Origin: Antedon mediterranea
Taxonomy: Eukaryota; Echinodermata; Crinoidea; Comatulida; Antedonidae
Length of the DNA stretch: 60,000 bases
Direction of reading: 5' to 3'
Assembly: GCF_964355755.1 (NCBI RefSeq)
Contig: NC_092677.1
Span: 5,525,001 to 5,585,000, forward strand
A program made the position numbers and the translations under genes. Shown here piece by piece: positions 45,166 to 55,000 of the stretch (position 1 is the first letter of the stretch; each line of letters opens with the position of its first letter). The notes below the pieces were generated by a model. The model was not told where the DNA came from, did not search any database, and was given only the letters and a program-made list of their open reading frames with translations.

Positions 45166-45369
45166 ATCTAAATAACAAACAAAAATGTTTCAAAAAGTAC
45201 TATTTAACGATCGTTGAATAGTGCGTACTATTGCACGCCATGTGACCCACATTCGTCCAATCAAATGACAGGAATTTATATAGGTGTTATATAATAATAG
45301 ATATATCCTGAATAAGGTTCGTTCCAAATGAAGGTAGTCTACTGTTTTGGTGACCTGTGAATATACGAA

Positions 45370-45374
45370 TTAGT
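45370..45374 (-). CDS. Gene A terminal exon: one codon and stop
   Basis: Acceptor TTTCCAG then AC TAA; with the phase-1 G from the last EGF exon this gives Asp and a stop, as in gene B. Confidence 0.65.
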
Positions 45375-48300
45375 CTGGAAAGAAAAGATGAGAAAAACAC
45401 AAAACAAAACCCAAACAAAAGAAACATTTTCCATTTTGAGAATGTATGAAATTTTTCATATAAATGATATTATTACATGTAAAGAAACTCAAAAACATAC
45501 ATATTTGGGGATTGACCAGAACATGCAACACATATTGAACGAAAACATGATTTATATTAAGATCCGCCCCATCATCACATTATTATCGACTGGCAAATGG
45601 TTGTTCCACGTGCTTCTTTTAATACAAAAGAAACAGAGCTTACATGATACTAAATAAAAATTTGTAATCATCGGAACCATAGAGATATTATAGTTCACTA
45701 TAATATCTCTATGTCGGAACCCATACAATTAGTTAGGTTTATCGCCAATAGAGTGAGCGATGCATGATGGGAAGGAATTGGGAGCAATTTCAATTCCTTT
45801 CCATCATATCGCTCACGCTATTTGCGATACACAATATTGAAAACTTGAAAAGTTCTTACCGCACGTAATTCCATCAGGCTGAAGTAACAATTCCCCCGGG
45901 CATCTACAGACTGGTTCTCCAGATTGCATTGCGCAATCATGACTGCAAAGGCCAACAGCAAGGTTACACTCTACAGATTAGAAAGAGAGCCATATAATGG
46001 TATTCGTTTGTAAAAACGGGCATCTTCACCTAGGCCTAGTATCAGATCAGGAAAGGTCTACCACTCATAGCTCCTATATGGTCATATCACTATCATATTT
46101 GGGCTCATCACACTTGTTTTTCAAACTATTTGATAGTGCATGAAGTAAAGAATAGAATCTCTACTCCATGGATAGTGTAGAAAATAATATTTTAATTATG
46201 AATTATATCAGACATAAAAGTAAGCTTGGTGAGTTAAAGTATCCAAACAAACTTTACCACATGTCAAGTTATCGTGTCCGATTTTCATTGGTTCTGGGCA
46301 TGTGCAGACCGCTTCTCCGGACAGAGCAACGCAGCCATGGCTACAGTAACCATTCATAATGCTGCAGTCTGAAAGAAAGTCAATACTTTTATTTACTTTA
46401 TTATTAATGTTAAATACCGGTAAATTGAACTTGATATATACTTCTTCGATTTCGATTTTATTTTGTTTGAATTCGATTAAAATAATGATATTACTATCTT
46501 AAAATTAACAGGAATAATGTTTTTACCTGTGTTTATTTTACAAATCGCTGGTAATGTCTCTTGACTACAAGGTACGTCATCCGAAAATATATCAGTATTG
46601 CTCATTATAAGTTTGCGACAAAATTCGGTGTAGTCTGCAGATAACAAAAACATTTAGGCCTATAGTAATTTATATTCAGAACATTTAATATAACGTCAAT
46701 AGTAATATCATTACTGTAGCAATATTTTCATATTTTGGGGAGGAAATTAAAAGTTGTCTCGTTGTTGTCCCTAACTGATAATAAACTGTAAAGTTAACTT
46801 CTTGTTGAGTTATTTGTAACTTAAACTTGATATCAAGTAATGATACTCTTATTAAAGCTCGGTTAGTTTTGTGATAAATTATATTTGTTTAAATGTTAAA
46901 ATAAATAAAAGAAATTGTCCAAAAATCTCGACAACACATATTTCTTTAAAATAGTCAAATTTAGTAAATTTCTGTTATAAAAACCCGTGAAACTTTAATA
47001 AAATGTATTTATTGATCTTATTACAGTATGCCTCTCTATTTATAACTACAAAATAATTGTGATTTTATTTGAACTATCGTTAACTGATAAGAAAATAAGT
47101 AGGCCTACTTTACAAACATCGTGTAACAAAACAAAATTTAAAAACAACCAAAATATTATACAGAGGAAACTATAAAACAATAATAATTATTAATAATAAT
47201 TATAATTATTGGAATGTATAATCAATAGACATTTTTGCCCGCACCTGCTCTTTAAGGGACACCCACGGACCCTAGGGGTGTACTCTTAATATGGGCTGAC
47301 GTTTCACGGGAAACTAGAAGTGTACCAAATAAAAAGAGTTTTTATACCTGAATACTGAATTGATACAGTGAAGAAATCGGCTTCTCTGATGTTTTGAACT
47401 GCAAACGTAAATATATAAATTAGTTTTTCCTACTACGCTATAACAACTCTATATACATTATATTTGATCGTACATAATGCTGTGGAGAATTGGAACGATT
47501 TGACCTCTCGTGTACCAACAGAAATTGATTTTGTTATGGTGTTTGTAGTTTGTTTGTTTGTTTGTGACAAGCAGTAAGGCAAATTTAAAGTAATGTTTAT
47601 TTGTGTTTAATAAATCAATTGAACTGGATTGATAACAGACTAGTTGTCTACTGTATTTAAGCATTAGACTAAAACAGAGAAGATTGACGTAATAAATACA
47701 ATAGGGGGTAAACCAAATAAGTTACCGAATATTTGGATTTCACAGATGGTGACTGTTTCTACCGACACATATTGGCCACGTATAGCAGGGAATTCTAGAT
47801 CAATTTGAGGTCCATTTGCAACTTGCTCAGATGTTACTTCTGTCCACACTGCGTTTAAGGTATGGTCTGCGTTTAATCCAACACGAATAACTGCTCCAAC
47901 CATCCGCTGTTCACAACAATCTACCAGATACAGTAGAATTTTGTGTGTAAATAATTGATAAATGTATTAGTAGCCAACAAAATACAATGTCTTACTAATA
48001 CAATTCTTATTCTTTTGCCATCAATTTAGTAGGGTTGTCCGTGGTCAGACCGGTAAGGTTAATGAAAATCCCAATAATTTTATTGTGTCATACCTTGGTC
48101 CGTAGTATAATTAAGTAAAATAGCGTTTTATTCAACACAACCCAAATATTTCTTATTGTAATTATGAGAGGGATGAGGGATATTCCATTTTATTGTACAT
48201 GGGATATTCCAGTAGCTGGGATAAGAAATATCCCATTGTGTGGGGATGAGGTTACTCCAGTATGTGGGGTGAGAAATATCCCATTGTGTGGGATAAGATA

Positions 48301-48988
48301 TGGGATGTGGAATATTCTATATTATGTGTTACTGATATACTGCTTACGGTAAAAGAACCAATCGATAGGCCTACGTACCGTTTCTGTTATAAATTGTTAT
48401 TGCCGTTAATCGATAGACCTCTTCCAAGTCAATTTTCCACCAATCAATCCCTAGATATTGATAATAGATTGATAACGTCAAAGAGATATAAATTTAAAAT
48501 GTAGTGTTGTATGTTCATTAATTTAATTACCATCATTACCGCCATCATACCAATACCAGCCTAGCACCTCCAGCACCCCCACCCCAGCACGCATACACTC
48601 GTGAGGTAACTGATTTCCCCGACGGAAAATGGTCTACGCTTGCGGACGCACCCCTCCCGACCCCACAAATAAAGGCAAAAGGGTCTCTAGGCCCGATGTT
48701 TTCAACGTATAAGTGAAATTTTTGAAGACCTGCAGTTCTAGTTTTCAAAATCATCTTAGTTCAGCCCCAACCATATTGCTGGTACTTATACATTTCATTT
48801 CATATTTTGAAGTACAATAAGTGCATTTTCCGAGGACCTAACAGCTCTATTTTTCAAAAATGTCTTAGCTCAGTCCCAACCATGATAGGGACTTATATAT
48901 TTTGCTTCATGTTTCGAAGTATAATAAGTCCAATTTCAGGGACCTCCAACTCTATTTTTCTGAATTTTCTTAGCTCCATCCCAACAAC

Positions 48989-49020
<32 letters not shown>

Positions 49021-52000
49021 GATTTTTATAGCGCACATACCACTCCAGAGTGCTCAAGGCACTCAACCACGGTTGTCTGGTTCTGTAGACTTGTAATTTC
49101 GTTTCATATATCAATCAATGTAAAATTGCAATTTCCCGGGACCTAGCAGCTCTATTTTTCAAAAATGTCCTTACAGATCAGCCCAAGGCGCGCATTTACA
49201 TTTTTGCACCCAGACAGCAACCAGCCTACGTTCGCGTATATTTTTTATGCTACAATTTACCCGATAAATGTAGGCATATTTTGAACTTTAAAGGTCCTTC
49301 ATTTTTAAAATTTAAAGATGGATTGACACAGTCATCGCATCGGACCGGACCTCGTGCAATGTGTTTTCACGCAGTATTTTATTTATATGTTATAAAATAT
49401 GGAAAAAATGGCTACCCTAAATCTGATTAAAATGGCCTCTGATTAAAATGACGCTAGAACGCATTGCTTCCGGGGGATTCTCCCTCTGGACTCCCACCGG
49501 GGCCGCCTGGTCCCCCAGCCTAGTAATGCTCGCTTCGCTCGTATAGCCTCTTCGTTGGGGAATTTAGCCCCCGCGTCGAGAAGATCCTGGCACCACCGCT
49601 TTTAATTCAAATGTAATGCTTACCGCTTGATGTATGCGTGCAACTTCCCGAGTTATATGCTGTAGCCGTGTTGCCGTCTATGGCACGTTCAGGTGAACCT
49701 CCAGAAGCTATACTTGACTGTGAAACTGGTTTTCCTTGTAGATTCAACTCGATATTACCTGACATTGATTATAACACGTATTTAAAAAAGGATACATAAC
49801 AATGGCCAATTGTGTTTGTAACTGTTTGTTCTTAATTGTTGTCTCTTCGTTTATTTTGTAGGCCCAGTCCTTCATCTCTCGTTTACATAATGGGTAACTC
49901 AGTCTCAGTCTGTCAGTAAAAGTACAAATCATTCTCATGCTAAAGCGCACGGACGCAACTCAAAAACGCAAGCCCAGCACAAGTAATTGATCAATCACGA
50001 CGAAGCCTAATGGTACGTATCATATCATATTATTGACTTGATCTAAGTTCGTAACGCACTGTATCTACGATAGGCCTACAATGTTTTTCCGAAGTATGGC
50101 ACACCATTCGTGCCAAATTCTTAACTGATTGCAAAGTATAGTTTTATTTTTTTGTGTAGGCCTAATCATTACATGTATGTGGCAATGTCTATGAATTGAA
50201 TAAATTTGCAATTACTGATGCATTTAGTAACTCTATGTCCCATGTTTTTAAAATGATAGGACTATTGTTTCTGTACATGCAATGGAAATATAATTATCAC
50301 TATATATGATGCATGGAAAAATTTTATGGAGCTCCAAAGTTGCTTAATCCTGTAATTATACATACAATACAAACTGCCTCATAATATTACAAAAACTAAA
50401 GTCCTCTCAACCGTTCCTGGATATTTCAAAAGTTTAAAGGCTCTCTCAACAAAGATCTAAGAGCTAAACTCCTACACTACTAGGGCCTACAAGTTCGAAA
50501 CCTGACTGACTGTTAAAGGGAAATCCATCGTTATAAGCTTACAGGCTTTTGACAGATAGATCAGTGGTAGTCTCCTGCAGATAATATCAGAATACAGCTT
50601 TTGACTGATAAGCCTAATTCCTCACAGTAGGCCTATCTCTGCAGGAAAAATGCAAACTTGTTGTATATTTACCATTTCCCCAATTCTCGGAAGTTTCTGA
50701 GCTGCTGTACATAAAACACGGGTAAATATCGCAGCGTTCCCAATCGCAAGGCATAATATCAATTGTTCTTACAACAAACCATCCATTGACAACGTTACAG
50801 CCACCGTAGTTTTTATTGATGAACCATCGTCTGTCGGCAAAGCTGTATGCGGAAGTAAACAAAGTCATCTATATTGTTTAAAAATCGTAAATCAATGATT
50901 TTTGTCTTACAGACATACTGTATCTATGACTTGAGAGTTGCTTAAAGCGATGAGATAACATTCGTGATAGAACAGGCACCACATGACTTGTGATACTAGA
51001 TTGTTGTTGTATACATCGCTGGAATCGGGTACTGAATAAACCATGGCTATAACACTGTTTTGTAGGATGATTAAAGGTATTTTACTGTAGAATAGTGTAA
51101 TTCTGTCTATGTAATTTTCACATAAAGCTTAGTTTGAGAATATATTAAATAAATCAATTGTACTTACGAGTTAACGTGACCGTCTACGCTAAAATAGTTT
51201 GTTTCAGAATCTGGTAGGTCATTCCAGGGCGAGCTTAATAACCTTTCTTTCTGGAAAAAGCTCTTGTAATCCGAACCAGCGCCATTAAAATAGAGTGCAG
51301 TTTGCCCCGAATCATCATATAGTGCTACCTTTACCTAAAAATAAAACAGACCACTAACTTTAAACTTCATTTAAATGAGTGGCCAAGCGGTTAAGACAGT
51401 GGAATCGTAATACCTTGCAAGGGCAAGGGTTCGAGTCTCACTCTCTCCATGGTTCTGGTGGTAGAACGAGTCTTATCGGATAAGGACTATAAACCGTAGG
51501 TCCAGTGTACACATCTGGCTCAAGTGCACTTTAAAGAACCTAGTATTTGTCAGAAATTTGTATGATTTATTTCTTTTTTATTTTTAAATGCGCCTTGAGC
51601 ACTCTGGAGTGGTATGTGCGCTATAAAAATCTTATTATTATTATTATTATTATTATTACATCTTTCGAGCACCAAATTTGAGAGTCTCCAAAAGCTCAGT
51701 GGAAGACAAGCGCTGTGATCTTATAAAAGCTTGTTTACCTGAACGACAACGAATGATGACAAATGAAAATATATATACGTTTTCAAAAGAAAACAAAAGC
51801 AACCTCAACATAAAATTATACTGTCTTCAATAAAAATTGTATTTTAATTCGTCGATCAGTAAGAACAATAACATTGATATAATACAACAATTTGTTCTCA
51901 GGTCATGGCGTCATTTGAGTGGACTTTTGAATTTAATATATGTAGTAATTATTAATTGTGTTGCCAAACCTTTTGTATACCGGTTGAATTCCAGTTTCCG

Positions 52001-55000
52001 AGCAAAGGGTTTACAAAACCTCGCCTATGTGCTAGGTCTAGGCTCATTGCCTCGTATTCGCCATCTCTATACGCTTTACCTGATTCGTAAAGCTCAGTAA
52101 TATTTGAAGTCACTTGAGAAACTGCTTTAAAAATGAGTTCCCATTCTGATGATTATACAAATAATGAAGATTATATAACTGAAATATGAAAATTATCTAA
52201 ATAAATTGCAAAACACAAAGTTAGAGTTTAAGGTTACACAAATTTGTGTCAATATGCCTATTAAGTCGGCCCTAAACCATCTTGGCCAAAGTCAAGTCAG
52301 CCCCATTAGGCCTATGTGATTATTTTTCTTGTTATTACCTGAAGAGTAGCTGCCCCATATAGCGGAAACATCTTGTGAAAAGAATTCTTCCAAATAACTA
52401 TCAATATTGTTTTCATATCCATCGAGTAGAGCCCCTCCTAGCATGTCACAGCCGGTGAAGGCTTTTCCCCATGACATAGTATATCCCTGAAGATTACCAT
52501 AAATTGTTTGATTAGACTTCTTCCATTTTGAATCTGTGAAAAAAAAGCTTTTCATCTAGTCGAGTGTTTGTAGTGTTGTAGCTATGCAATTAATACCGGT
52601 CAATGAACTCTTTTTCTTTCGGATTAAATACTTAAATCGGAGGTCCAGTGTATGCATAATCATGGCTAGTGTAGACATAGAACCCGAAATATCTTTCGAA
52701 AGAGTACGAGTTTACCCCGGTTTACCGGTTCATCTCAGCCCATGTCGTTATGGACAGACAAACAGCATTATAATTCTTCAGTTCATGAAAACGAAAGATA
52801 AGTTGTAGGCCTATTATTAGTAGAATTTGTAACATGCAGTTGTTGAAGATAATTGAAGAAGTGAAGCATGTTTGATACTTACAGTAGCATCCAATGATCT
52901 CAAATCGCAAAGCCATGGCATTATGCCAAGAAACTGGGTGAATGCGTACATATCGTGTAAGAGTAGCATTTGGAATTATATTTGTTACTGGAGTGTCAGC
53001 GTCAGTATTGCCTTCAAACACCTGTGGTATGAAGTATAATTATTTTTAAAATACATCTTTTACTGATATTTGAAAGAACAAATGAATATTAAAGCTGAAC
53101 AATGCAAATCCTTGTTAGCATTTCAATCAGAACAGAGACATCTTGAGAAGTAAGAGAATAAAAAAGACGGCAGATTAACACGTATATGGCATAAGAGGAC
53201 GAAAGTTAAACCACAAGGACAGTAAATATGGCAGATATAAAGATGGCAGATATTGCACATATACAAAGACGGCAGTTATGGCACATATACGAAGACAATA
53301 GCTATGCCACACAAGACGGCAGATATGACCCGTAAGAAGACTGCCAATATGTCCCATGAGAAGACGGCAGATAAGAAGACAACATATATTGCACAGAATA
53401 AGACGGAAGCCGCAGTTATGGGACAAATGAGGACGGCAAATATGGCACGTAAGAAGAAGATAGTTATGGCACATATTATGATTATTCTTATTAAGAAGAC
53501 GTCGGCACAGAAGCAAACGGAAAATAAGAGGACAGCATATATGACATAGAAGAAGACAGCAGATAATGCACATAAGAAGACGGCAAATAATAGCACATAA
53601 GAAGACGGCAAATAATAGCACATAAGGAGACGACAAACATAGCACACAAAAAGGCAGCAGATATGGCACAGAATAGGACCACATATGGCACAAAAGAAGA
53701 CATCAGACACGATAGTATAACAGAATTGTCCAAACCTTTGAATTCCCTTCATTGTCGAAAATGGCGTCCCATTCGATTCCATTCATGCTGAACAAGATCT
53801 CAAACTCAGTAACCCATTTATTTCCGTCATGTTTTCCTTGTGTCACCACCCCAGTAATAACTTTAAGCCAGCCCAAATTGACTTGAATCCATTGATTTGT
53901 GTTACTGTTTAGAGGCTGCCATCCTCCCTCTGCATTTTCTATATTCTGTGAGTTCAGGCGCGCGCGATGCTGATTTGTCCCAAGCTGTTTAACAGAAGAA
54001 GCCTGTATGGAATAGTCTTGTATTTCGTAAGATTCCATTCCCATTGGTTCCTCACAAGTTATGACGTTAATAACTTGGTTTTCTGAAACTAAAACAGGCA
54101 AAAATAACTATAGCCAATATTTGTTATTGTTATGTACCTAGCACTATTAAAAAAAAACTCGCCTTACAATTTCAGTGTTTTGGGTTAAAGCCTACTAGGC
54201 CAGATATTCAGGAGAATCAAACATTTCTGATTTTTAAGTAGCTGTGAGAACATAGCTCTCGCTAGGTTGTAATAGCTAAGTATGAAGGTAATGCATGTAC
54301 ATTTGTGTGTAATTTGCCAAATTGATAGAAGTGGATAATACTCTACACCATTAGATGGCGTCGTGACGTCTTCTGGAGGAAGTTGCGTAGCTTTAATTTA
54401 AGTAGATGATTCCATTCGGTTTATATGTTTACTTTATTTTTCAAATTAAATTTGTGATTTCAAATTATGGCTGCACACTGATTCTTGAATACACACTTAC
54501 TTGGTTCTTGTGTTAGTTGGATTGTGGTTGATTCTTTGGTGGTGGGGTTAGTGGTGGTCTTGGTGGTGCTGCTGGTAGTTGTAGCAGTCGTTGTAGGAGC
54601 AGTAGTTGTAGCAGTGGTTGTAGGAGCAGTAATTGTAGCAGTGGTTGTAGGAGCAGTAGTTGTAGCAGTGGTTGTAGCAGTGGTTGTAGGAGCAGTAGTT
54701 GTAGCAGTGGTTGTAGGAGCAGTAGTTGTAGCAGTCGTTGTACGAATAGTAGTAGTGCTAGCAACAGTAGTAGCCACAGCTGTTCATTACAAATATTCAA
54801 ATCATCAGATAAAGTAAATTTTGTTTTTTAAACTTCATAATGCATCTCTGGTTTTTCTAAGCTGGTTCCTACTCAATGAAGCAAAATGATATTATTATTG
54901 CAAATATCACACGCGACTTATTATATGAACGTTTACTAATATTTTGTAACATCTAAAACTCTGTCTACATACATGTCTGTAATACATATATACATAAAGT

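Noticed and set aside
45388-45657. Plus-strand frame of 89 codons
   Set aside because: It is antisense to the 3' end of gene A and has a low-complexity composition.
54485-54817. Val-rich plus-strand frame
   Set aside because: It is the antisense shadow of the Thr-rich exon of gene A.
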